A stretch of DNA of 5,297 bases from JAIXWP01 sp943372555 (GTDB lineage Bacteria; Bacteroidota; Bacteroidia; Flavobacteriales_D; Sanyastnellaceae): assembly GCA_943372555.1 (NCBI GenBank), contig CALRZB010000181.1, forward strand, positions 1 through 5,297. The letters are read 5' to 3'. This document shows, in pieces, positions 1 through 5,065 of the stretch. A model generated the notes under the pieces. It was not told the origin of the DNA. It ran no database searches and saw only the letters and a program-made list of their open reading frames with translations. Positions within the stretch are counted from its first letter, which is position 1, and every line of letters starts with the position of its first letter. The position numbers and the translations under genes were made by a program.

Positions 1-97
1 AATAAATTTTAATAACTGAGAAAAGATCGGCTGTCCGGAAAAAAATGCATTTTTGCCCATGGTAATGAAGTTGTGGTAAACCGAAATTACCAAAAAA

Positions 98-125
98 TGA
101 GCGAGCCGACTAGTCGGCTCGCTTA
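98..125. terminator. Long perfect palindrome, probable (bidirectional?) terminator
   Basis: Positions 100-123 are a perfect 24-bp palindrome whose left arm is AGCGAGCCGACT. One G-U pair (99/124) and one T-A pair (98/125) extend the stem to about 14 bp around a tiny CTAG loop. Read on the minus strand it is followed at once by six T (complement of A92-A97), the classic intrinsic-terminator form. Read on the plus strand the tail is weaker (ACTTTA). It most likely ends transcription of a plus-strand gene lying left of the window, possibly working in both directions. No minus-strand gene that would need it is visible to its right. Confidence 0.6.
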
Positions 126-143
126 ACTTTACCCGGACACCAG

Positions 144-171
144 TGATTCCGAATTCCTGATTCCGAATTCC
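144..171. repeat. Tandem duplication of a 14-bp unit
   Basis: TGATTCCGAATTCC occurs twice head to tail (144-157 and 158-171) with no mismatch. The second copy runs into CCGGAC (170-175), a hexamer also present at 133-138 and, inverted, at 33-38. No coding or known regulatory role is apparent. Perfect identity suggests recent slippage duplication. Confidence 0.85.
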
Positions 172-228
172 GGACTTTTGTAATCTCTAATTTCTATTTC
201 TCTAATTGTTAATCTCTAAATTCTAACT

Positions 229-260
229 CTAGCACACTAGCACACTAGCACGTTAGCACC
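229..260. repeat. Four tandem copies of an 8-bp unit (CTAGCACA)
   Basis: The units are CTAGCACA, CTAGCACA, CTAGCACG and TTAGCACC, at 229-236, 237-244, 245-252 and 253-260. The first two are identical and the last two diverge at their ends. With an 8-bp period and no spacers this is a microsatellite-like array, not a CRISPR. It lies in untranslated DNA about 150 bp before dinB, so copy-number change could alter only spacing, not a protein. Confidence 0.85.
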
Positions 261-340
261 TTCTACTTACCACCTATTACCCACTACCAACCACTATTCT
301 TTTCCGCTAAATTATTTAGCAAATTGACTATATTCGCTTT

Positions 341-375
341 CTGAAAGGCTCTTTACCGCGCTCCGAGCCTTTCAG
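341..375 (+). promoter_or_regulatory. 11-bp perfect hairpin/dyad in the dinB leader
   Basis: CTGAAAGGCTC (341-351) and GAGCCTTTCAG (365-375) are exact reverse complements separated by 13 nt, ending 34 nt before the dinB start codon. No T-run follows on either strand, so it is unlikely to be an intrinsic terminator. It could be an mRNA 5' hairpin affecting stability or ribosome access, or a dyad operator. A weak -7-like TATATTCG lies at 329-336 without a convincing -33 partner; if it were used, the transcript would begin almost at the hairpin. The role is inferred; the dyad itself is certain. Confidence 0.55.
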
Positions 376-398
376 GCCATTACACATATTTCAGAAGT

Positions 399-403
399 AG
401 GAG
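399..403 (+). promoter_or_regulatory. Shine-Dalgarno sequence for dinB
   Basis: AGGAG sits six bases before the ATG at 410, in a purine-rich run. This is a good ribosome-binding site and fixes the dinB start. It stands out because none of the other starts in the window has a recognisable one, as is usual in Bacteroidota. Confidence 0.7.
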
Positions 404-409
404 AAAGAA

Positions 410-1624
410 ATGGAAAGGTCGGTCATGCACATGGACTTGGATACGTTTTTCGTGTCCGTAGAGCGGTTGATGGATTCTCGTCTCAACGGGAAGCCTGTAT
501 TAATTGGCGGCACCAGCGATAGAGGTGTCGTGGCCTCATGCAGCTATGAGGCTCGCGTATTCGGGGTACACTCGGCCATGCCGATGAAGCTCGCACGCCA
601 ACTCTGCCCCGAAGCCATCATCATCCGCGGCAATTCCTCCAGCTACCTCAAGTACTCCGATATCGTGAGCGGCATCGTGCAAGAAGCAGTGCCCCTATTC
701 GAAAAAACATCAATCGACGAATTCTACTGCGACCTCACCGGAATGGATCGATTCTTTGGCTGCTACAAGTTCGCCTCAGAGATGCGACAAAAAGTAATCA
801 AGGAAACAGGACTACCTATTTCATTCGGCTTGTCGGCCAATAAAACGGTATCCAAAGTGGCGACCGGCGAGGCAAAACCGAACAATCAAATATTGGTACA
901 ACGCGGCACGGAGAAATCGTTTTTAGCACCGCTATCCATTCGCAAAATCCCGATGGTGGGTGAAAAAACCTATCAGATTTTGCGCAACCTTGGTATCAAA
1001 GATATCCGCACGCTTCAGGATATGCCTGTGGAATTATTGCAACGCACACTCGGCGAAAATGGATTGATGATTTGGAAAAAAGCAAACGGCATTGACGATA
1101 GTCCTGTCGTCCCTTTTCACGAAAGAAAATCACTCTCAACCGAACGAACATTCGATAAGGATACGATAGATGTAGAAAAGCTAAGAGGTTTGATAATCGC
1201 CATGACTGAGAACCTCGCCTATCAATTGCGCAAGGGCGATAAACTCACATCATGCGTGACCATGAAAATTCGTTATTCCGATTTTCAAACGCAAACATTG
1301 CAGTGCAGAATTCCTTACACCAGTGCCGATCATTTGCTTGTTCCAAAACTTTTGGAGTTGTTCGAAAAGCTCTATCAACGCCGCGTGTTGGTACGATTAA
1401 TCGGCGTTCGTTTTAGTCATCTCGTTAGTGGTGGATATCAAATTAATTTGTTTGACGACAATGAAGAGCGCATCAATTTGTATCAAGCAATGGACAAGAT
1501 GCGTCAGCGCTATGGCGATAGAGCGGTAATCAAGGCGGCGGGGATACAAGCCCAAACAATAGGTAGAATGGACAATCCATTTGACGGCGGTCCTCCTATG
1601 CTCTTGGCAAATCGCAGATCATAG
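410..1624 (+). CDS. dinB: DNA polymerase IV (Y-family translesion polymerase)
   Basis: 404-residue error-prone DNA polymerase that extends primers past damaged template bases in the cytoplasm. The catalytic palm is intact: D9 in HMDLD, and D103-E104 in SIDEF, are the expected metal ligands. F14 occupies the steric-gate position that excludes ribonucleotides, and the SYEAR motif (46-50) is present. A helix-hairpin-helix thumb region lies near 177-203, followed by the little-finger domain (about 240-340). QINLF (344-348) matches the beta-clamp-binding consensus. In E. coli Pol IV that motif is at the very end; here about 56 residues follow, ending in an NPF...PP..LANRR segment that I recall from Bacteroidota homologues. 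The ATG at 410 is supported by AGGAG at 399-403 and by the usual short lead before HMDLD. Third codon positions are clearly more GC-rich in the first third than later. No LexA-type operator was recognised. The identification is secure. Confidence 0.97.
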   Translation: MERSVMHMDLDTFFVSVERLMDSRLNGKPVLIGGTSDRGVVASCSYEARVFGVHSAMPMKLARQLCPEAIIIRGNSSSYLKYSDIVSGIVQEAVPLFEKTSIDEFYCDLTGMDRFFGCYKFASEMRQKVIKETGLPISFGLSANKTVSKVATGEAKPNNQILVQRGTEKSFLAPLSIRKIPMVGEKTYQILRNLGIKDIRTLQDMPVELLQRTLGENGLMIWKKANGIDDSPVVPFHERKSLSTERTFDKDTIDVEKLRGLIIAMTENLAYQLRKGDKLTSCVTMKIRYSDFQTQTLQCRIPYTSADHLLVPKLLELFEKLYQRRVLVRLIGVRFSHLVSGGYQINLFDDNEERINLYQAMDKMRQRYGDRAVIKAAGIQAQTIGRMDNPFDGGPPMLLANRRS

Positions 1625-1652
1625 TATTCAAATTTCTGTGCTACTTTGCAGC

Positions 1653-3596
1653 ATGCAAATGATTACGCGCTCCCTACTTTTTGTTGCACTCTTTTTTTCT
1701 TTTATATCTATCCAATCGCAAAGCAATTTGGTAGATAGTCTGCAACGAATTCTTCCACAACTACAAGGCAAAGAACGCATGCGCGTGCTCGGTGATTTGT
1801 GCTGGGAAATGAGTGGCACGGATGCTATTCAAGCCGAGAAATATGGTCGCGAATTGATGACGATGGCCACGGCCTTGAAAGACAGTACTGAAGTTGCAGA
1901 GGCAGCGAATCTCTTGGTAGTAGCGCTTTACAGAAAGGGTGACTACGAAGAAGCATTGCGTTACAATCGCAGAGCATACGCAATAAGAAAGAAGGCAGGT
2001 GATCCAAAAGCAATAGGTTCGACGATCAATAAATTCGTCAACATTTTTGTCGATCAAGTGCGCTTAGATAGCGCATTGAAATATGGACTCGAAGGAGTAG
2101 AAATTTATGAGAGCAGAAAAGACACGGCCAACTGGGCGGTTTCATTAAACAACATCGCATCCATTTATCAAAAAGACAGAGATTTTAAATCGTGTTTGTC
2201 TACTTCACAAAAAGCATACGATCTAAGTTCTGCCATCGGTTTTTCGTATGCACAAGGCGGCGCCGCGGGCAATATGGGCGCGTCTTTGGAGAATTTGGGA
2301 AATTTTGACGAAGCGCTTCAATGGTATGAAAAAGCAAAAATTCATTTCACCGAAGCCGGCTCTGATGTGGACTTAGGAACAGTGGCGAATAATGTGGGTG
2401 TGATTTATAGAAAGCAGAAAAAGTTTGATCTCGCACTGATCAACTACCGCATAGCTTTCGACATGGCTACACGCATTGGCGCTTCTCAAAGTATAGGTCA
2501 CGCGAGTGTTAGTCTCGGACAATTACTCACCGAAATGAATCGCGCAAGTGAAGGCGAACCGTATTTGAGAGAAGGAGTGAAAATTGCAGAGCGAGAAAAT
2601 CTCAATCGACTCCGAATCGTGGCTTACACGGGACTTGTAGAGTGTTTGGCGAAACAAGGAAAGGGTCAAGAGGCAGCGGATTATTTGGGAAAATACATGG
2701 CGCTTCAAGACTCGTTGTACAACACCGAACGATCGGAATTGCTTCAAGACATGCGGACCAAATATGATACAGAAAAGAAGGAGCGCGAGAATGAATATTT
2801 GAAGCAAGAAAACGAATTGAAAGAACGTGAAAAAACGCGCATTCAAATTGGATCTGCAATCATCATCGCCTTGATATTGATTGGAGCTTATCTGTATTAC
2901 ATCAATTATAAAAGAAAGCAGCGCGAGGCGATGCAACGCGAAATCATTCGAGAGCGCGAACGCGGTTTACTAGCGGTTTTTGATGCTACGGAAGAAGAAA
3001 GAAAACGAATCGCAAAAGACCTGCACGATGGAATCGGACAGCAATTGAGTGGACTAAAATTGAGTTGGGATGGATTGCAATCAAAGATCTCCAACACCAA
3101 TAACGACGAGGCAGAGCGACTGCGCACATTGACTTCAGTACTCGATGAAGCATGCACAGAAGTGCGCACTATTTCGCATCAGATGATGCCGAAGTCATTG
3201 CAAGAAGGAGGCATACTTCCAGCGTTGCAAGACATGCTGCGCAAGAGTTTGGGACTAACATCTATTTCATACAAAATAGAGCACTTCAAAGTAGAAGGAG
3301 AGCGATTTGATGAACGTGTTGAAATTGGTTTGTATCGTATTTCACAAGAGTTGATCAACAACATAATCAAGCATAGTGGTGCAACAGAAGTAGCTGTTCA
3401 ATTGTATCGCAATAAGAATAGTTTGATCTTGATGATTGAGGACAATGGCAAAGGATTCGACCCGCTGAAAAAGCGCGATGGGATAGGCTTGATGAACATT
3501 TCCTCTCGTTTGAGTACAGTATCCGGAGAAGTTGTTTGGGAGCCAGGTCCAGAGTCCGGTACTGTTGCCACGATTCGAATTCCCATTGCTGACTAA
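1653..3596 (+). CDS. TPR-containing sensor histidine kinase (NarL/DegS-like, HisKA_3)
   Basis: Membrane sensor kinase of about 647 residues that should autophosphorylate on histidine and pass the phosphate to a response regulator, very probably the one encoded next. Residues 1-22 form a signal peptide (hydrophobic LLFVALFFSF, then SIQSQS). About seven TPR units span 80-355, for example around 85-113, 161-195, 200-236 and 241-275, and should lie in the periplasm. A charged coiled coil (369-395) leads into one transmembrane helix (about 398-416). The cytoplasmic part has the H-box DLHDGIGQ with phospho-acceptor H458, the N-box ELINNIIKHS (566-575), and ATP-lid glycine motifs EDNGKGFD (596-603) and GIGLMN (610-615). 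All catalytic boxes are intact. The frame is open back to a TTG at 1581 inside dinB, but the ATG at 1653 (or 1659) gives a proper signal peptide. It starts 28 nt after dinB, so read-through from dinB is possible. The stimulus is unknown. Confidence 0.93.
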   Translation: MQMITRSLLFVALFFSFISIQSQSNLVDSLQRILPQLQGKERMRVLGDLCWEMSGTDAIQAEKYGRELMTMATALKDSTEVAEAANLLVVALYRKGDYEEALRYNRRAYAIRKKAGDPKAIGSTINKFVNIFVDQVRLDSALKYGLEGVEIYESRKDTANWAVSLNNIASIYQKDRDFKSCLSTSQKAYDLSSAIGFSYAQGGAAGNMGASLENLGNFDEALQWYEKAKIHFTEAGSDVDLGTVANNVGVIYRKQKKFDLALINYRIAFDMATRIGASQSIGHASVSLGQLLTEMNRASEGEPYLREGVKIAERENLNRLRIVAYTGLVECLAKQGKGQEAADYLGKYMALQDSLYNTERSELLQDMRTKYDTEKKERENEYLKQENELKEREKTRIQIGSAIIIALILIGAYLYYINYKRKQREAMQREIIRERERGLLAVFDATEEERKRIAKDLHDGIGQQLSGLKLSWDGLQSKISNTNNDEAERLRTLTSVLDEACTEVRTISHQMMPKSLQEGGILPALQDMLRKSLGLTSISYKIEHFKVEGERFDERVEIGLYRISQELINNIIKHSGATEVAVQLYRNKNSLILMIEDNGKGFDPLKKRDGIGLMNISSRLSTVSGEVVWEPGPESGTVATIRIPIAD

Positions 3597-3615
3597 GCAG
3601 GCTTGATTATATTTG
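3585..3615 (+). promoter_or_regulatory. Candidate Bacteroidota-type promoter for the response regulator
   Basis: ATTG (3585-3588) and TATATTTG (3608-3615) are 19 nt apart, matching the TTTG / TAnnTTTG elements and spacing known for Bacteroidota housekeeping promoters, with one mismatch in the -33 element. The -33 element lies inside the last codons of the kinase gene. Transcription would start near 3620, after the TTG at 3613 but before the GTG at 3634, so if the promoter is used it decides the start codon. Promoter activity is inferred from sequence only. Confidence 0.5.
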
Positions 3616-3633
3616 AGGGCAATTAACCTCAAA

Positions 3634-4266
3634 GTGGCTCTAAACGTTTTACTTGTCGATGATCACGCCATCGTTACCGATGGCTTGCTTGCGCTGTTGA
3701 ATGACCAACCTGATTTAAACATCAAAGGTGTGGCACGCAACGGTCGTGAGGCGATTGATATGGTGAATGTTTTGAAGATTGATATCGTCTTAATGGATAT
3801 CGACATGCCCGAGATGAATGGCATCGAAGCCACCAAAGTTCTCAAGAAAGATTTCCCAGATTTAAAGATCGTGATTCTCACCATGCATGATGAGAAGGCC
3901 ATGATCCGCATGCTTTTGGACATCGGCGCCGACGGATATTTATTGAAGAATAGTTCGAAAGACGAAGTGCTAAAGGCATTCGCGAATGTTCACAATGGCA
4001 TTCAGCATATTTCTGAAGAAGTAAATACTGTTCTCCTCACCACAGAAAAAGCCGCAGAGCGCGACGGAAAATTGGGTGAATTAACGGAGAGAGAAATAGA
4101 AATTCTAAAGTTCATCGCCGAGGGTTTGTCCAACAAAGAAATAGGCGACAAGCTTTTCATTTCCCACCGCACCGTAGACACGCACCGCACCAACCTCATG
4201 CAGAAGTTGGGGGTTCATAATATCGCGGGGCTTGTCCGCACGGCGATTCAGGGGGGCTTAGTGTAG
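3634..4266 (+). CDS. Response regulator, REC + LuxR-type HTH (NarL family)
   Basis: 210-residue DNA-binding transcription factor controlled by phosphorylation. The receiver domain (about 3-120) has the acidic pair D9-D10, phospho-acceptor D55 in LMDIDMP, switch residue T83 and conserved K105 in YLLKN. A linker leads to a LuxR/GerE helix-turn-helix (about 147-208) with LTEREIEIL, GLSNKEIG and the recognition-helix segment SHRTVDTHR. The length and layout are those of a normal NarL-family protein with no key residue missing. The frame also allows TTG at 3613, seven residues longer. GTG at 3634 is preferred because MALNVLLVDDH matches the usual beginning of the family and because the TTG lies within the candidate -7 element. 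The gene follows the kinase by 37 nt, indicating a cognate pair. Its targets are unknown, and the large inverted repeat that begins nine bases after its stop codon may affect its mRNA 3' end. Confidence 0.93.
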   Translation: MALNVLLVDDHAIVTDGLLALLNDQPDLNIKGVARNGREAIDMVNVLKIDIVLMDIDMPEMNGIEATKVLKKDFPDLKIVILTMHDEKAMIRMLLDIGADGYLLKNSSKDEVLKAFANVHNGIQHISEEVNTVLLTTEKAAERDGKLGELTEREIEILKFIAEGLSNKEIGDKLFISHRTVDTHRTNLMQKLGVHNIAGLVRTAIQGGLV

Positions 4267-4274
4267 CCACGGGT

Positions 4275-4481
4275 GGCACCTACCCTTCGACTACAGTCAC
4301 TTCGTTCCTTACGCTCAGGGACCCTATTCGCTTGAGCAAGGGGAGGATTTGGGGATTGAATAAAAAAACTTTGTTTTTTTATTCAATCCCCAAATCTCTT
4401 TTGAACAACACGTTCAGGGTCCCTGAGCGTAGCATTGACTAGCCGTTAGGCGAAGGCAATGCGTAGTCGAAGGGTGGTGCC
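4275..4481. repeat. Composite 207-bp inverted repeat of REP-like modules
   Basis: Outer arms 4275-4294 and 4463-4481 are reverse complements apart from one extra T at 4281. Inner arms 4310-4325 and 4416-4431 (TACGCTCAGGGACCCT and its complement) are exact over 16 bp. Each side therefore reads CCCTTCGACTAC, an interruption, then GCTCAGGGACCC, in opposite directions. Short intergenic repeats of the CCCTTCGAC...GCTCAGGG kind are, from memory, widespread in bacterial genomes including Bacteroidota. The interruptions differ: 18 nt on the left and 34 nt on the right. As RNA it would fold into one long branched stem directly after the regulator's stop codon. It carries no transposase and its mobility is unproven. 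Confidence 0.8.
4346..4396. repeat. Perfect 23-bp hairpin at the centre of the inverted repeat
   Basis: The arms 4346-4368 and 4374-4396 are exact reverse complements around the five-base loop CTTTG. The left arm begins GATTTGGGGATTGAA and ends in seven A; the right arm starts with seven T. Because the T-run lies next to the loop and not after the stem, it is not a textbook intrinsic terminator, although a long duplex here could still stall polymerase or protect the regulator mRNA from 3' exonucleases. Confidence 0.85.
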
Positions 4482-4525
4482 GACTGTGGGATACTTCAGA
4501 ATGAGAATGACAATGAGAAAAAGGC

Positions 4526-4597
4526 AACCATACCCAGTTTTCCCGTTAGACTTTAACCTAGACTGCCTAGTTGGAACGGTAAAAGGGTGGTTTTTTT
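4526..4597 (+). terminator. Long structured intrinsic terminator (possible small RNA 3' end)
   Basis: The nested stem pairs AACCA (4526-4530) with TGGTT (4588-4592), CCC (4533-4535) with GGG (4585-4587), TTTT (4538-4541) with AAAA (4581-4584), and CCGTT (4543-4547) with AACGG (4575-4579). A small inner hairpin uses the two CTAG sequences near the top. Seven T (4591-4597) follow the GGGTGG. This would end transcripts coming from the kinase/regulator side about 330 nt after the regulator stop. The roughly 70-nt, partly bulged stem is longer than usual and could instead be the 3' part of an independent small RNA; no upstream promoter for one was identified. Confidence 0.6.
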
Positions 4598-4666
4598 GTG
4601 AAAATCAGTGATTTTGCGTTTGTAAAATGCTATTTATCAAAAAGATGCATTAATAAATAACAGATG

Positions 4667-4697
4667 TTTTGAAGTTTGCAATAAAATTTTACTTTCG
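4667..4697 (+). promoter_or_regulatory. Candidate promoter for the DUF2795-like gene
   Basis: TTTTG (4667-4671) and TACTTTCG (4690-4697) are 18 nt apart. The second differs from the Bacteroidota -7 consensus TAnnTTTG at one base. Transcription would begin near 4703, giving a leader of about 60 nt before the ATG at 4767. Its place between the terminator at 4526-4597 and the next gene fits, but no experiment supports it. Confidence 0.4.
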
Positions 4698-4766
4698 CGT
4701 TCCGAACGGAGATAACGAGTTGAGGGATAAATGAAATTAAAAAGAACCTATTAAAAACGAACTGAT

Positions 4767-4988
4767 ATGTATTGGACACTTGAATTAGCATCATATCTGG
4801 AAGATGCGCCTTGGCCAGCAACGAAAGACGAGTTGATCGATTACGCAATGCGCGCTGGAGCACCATTGGAGGTTGTAGAAAACCTTCAACAAATTGAGGA
4901 TGACGAAGAAGTATTCGAAAGTATCGAAGACATTTGGCCAGATTATCCAACCAAAGAAGACTTCTTCTTCAACGAAGACGAATATTAA
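4767..4988 (+). CDS. Small acidic DUF2795-family protein, function unknown
   Basis: 73-residue protein beginning MYWTLELASYLEDAPWPA, strongly acidic in its second half (EDDEEVFESIEDIW ... NEDEY), with no signal peptide, membrane segment or cysteines, so probably a soluble cytoplasmic protein. The sequence resembles what I recall as a short DUF2795 protein highly conserved across Bacteroidota; that domain has no established function that I can name. The middle (ATKDELIDYAMRAGAPLEVVENLQQI, about 18-43, here broken by no gap) is predicted helical. The start is the only sensible ATG. There is no Shine-Dalgarno sequence, but the upstream is A-rich. It appears to be a single-gene unit, with its own promoter candidate and a strong terminator 31 nt after the stop. 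Confidence 0.85.
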   Translation: MYWTLELASYLEDAPWPATKDELIDYAMRAGAPLEVVENLQQIEDDEEVFESIEDIWPDYPTKEDFFFNEDEY

Positions 4989-5019
4989 TTTTATGATATT
5001 GGGATAAACTCCCGAAACC

Positions 5020-5056
5020 AAAGGAAGCCGCTCCATGGGAGTGGTTTCTTTTTTTT
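5020..5056 (+). terminator. Intrinsic terminator after the DUF2795-like gene
   Basis: Positions 5020-5034 pair with 5038-5052 around an ATG loop to give an uninterrupted 15-bp RNA stem with three G-U pairs. The core is CTCC/GGAG followed by GCC/GGT-type pairs. Eight T occupy 5049-5056, half of them beyond the stem. It has the normal form of a rho-independent terminator on the plus strand, and its T-run ends only nine bases before the next gene's start codon. Confidence 0.85.
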
Positions 5057-5065
5057 GGTACATCT

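Larger units (their letters stand above)
1..409. other. Gene-free leader region with repeats and hairpins
   Basis: No reading frame of useful length on either strand could be supported here. The stretch has three parts. Positions 1-139 are AT-rich with nested inverted repeats: AAAAATGCATTTTT at 41-54, GGTAAT at 61-66 against ATTACC at 86-91, and a strong palindrome at 98-125. TGTCCGG (32-38) is matched by CCGGACA (133-139) and encloses the others. Positions 144-305 are low-complexity: a 14-bp unit twice, a 15-mer twice (181-195 and 210-224, one mismatch) and an 8-bp unit four times, followed by 49 nt (257-305) without a single G. Positions 306-409 are the dinB leader. The end of an upstream gene is not visible, since all plus-strand frames stop within the first few codons. 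Confidence 0.75.
4267..4766. other. 500-nt gene-free spacer rich in secondary structure
   Basis: No convincing protein gene was found between the regulator and the DUF2795-like gene. From left to right it contains a composite inverted repeat (4275-4481), three six-base repeats AATGAG/AATGAC/AATGAG (4500-4517), a long structured terminator (4526-4597), a small AT-rich palindrome with arms AAAATCA/TGATTTT around one G (4601-4615), and a promoter candidate (4667-4697). A seven-codon reading frame (4731-4754) just before the downstream gene is too short to call. Confidence 0.8.

Noticed and set aside
229..260. CRISPR-like array
   Set aside because: The units are 8 bp, directly abutting, without unique spacers, and no cas gene is present in the window.
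1642..1648. TACTTTG just before the kinase start as a -7 promoter element
   Set aside because: It is one base short of TAnnTTTG and has no TTG at the right distance upstream.
1581..1652. Upstream TTG start for the histidine kinase
   Set aside because: It overlaps dinB in another frame and would put 24 unrelated residues before an otherwise good signal peptide that begins at the ATG at 1653.
2523..2936. 137-aa minus-strand open frame inside the kinase gene
   Set aside because: It is antisense to well-defined TPR and transmembrane coding sequence and its translation has no recognisable domain.
4275..4481. Insertion sequence or integron-type recombination site
   Set aside because: No transposase or integrase gene lies in or beside it, and the arms match a short intergenic repeat better than attC-type or IS terminal repeats.
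4731..4754. Seven-codon leader peptide (MKLKRTY) before the DUF2795-like gene
   Set aside because: No ribosome-binding site and no amino-acid run typical of attenuation. Such a short frame is expected by chance in A-rich DNA.
4630..4950. 106-aa minus-strand open frame over the DUF2795-like gene
   Set aside because: It lies opposite a recognisable gene and shows no family motif. It appears to be a mirror of the acidic codons on the other strand.
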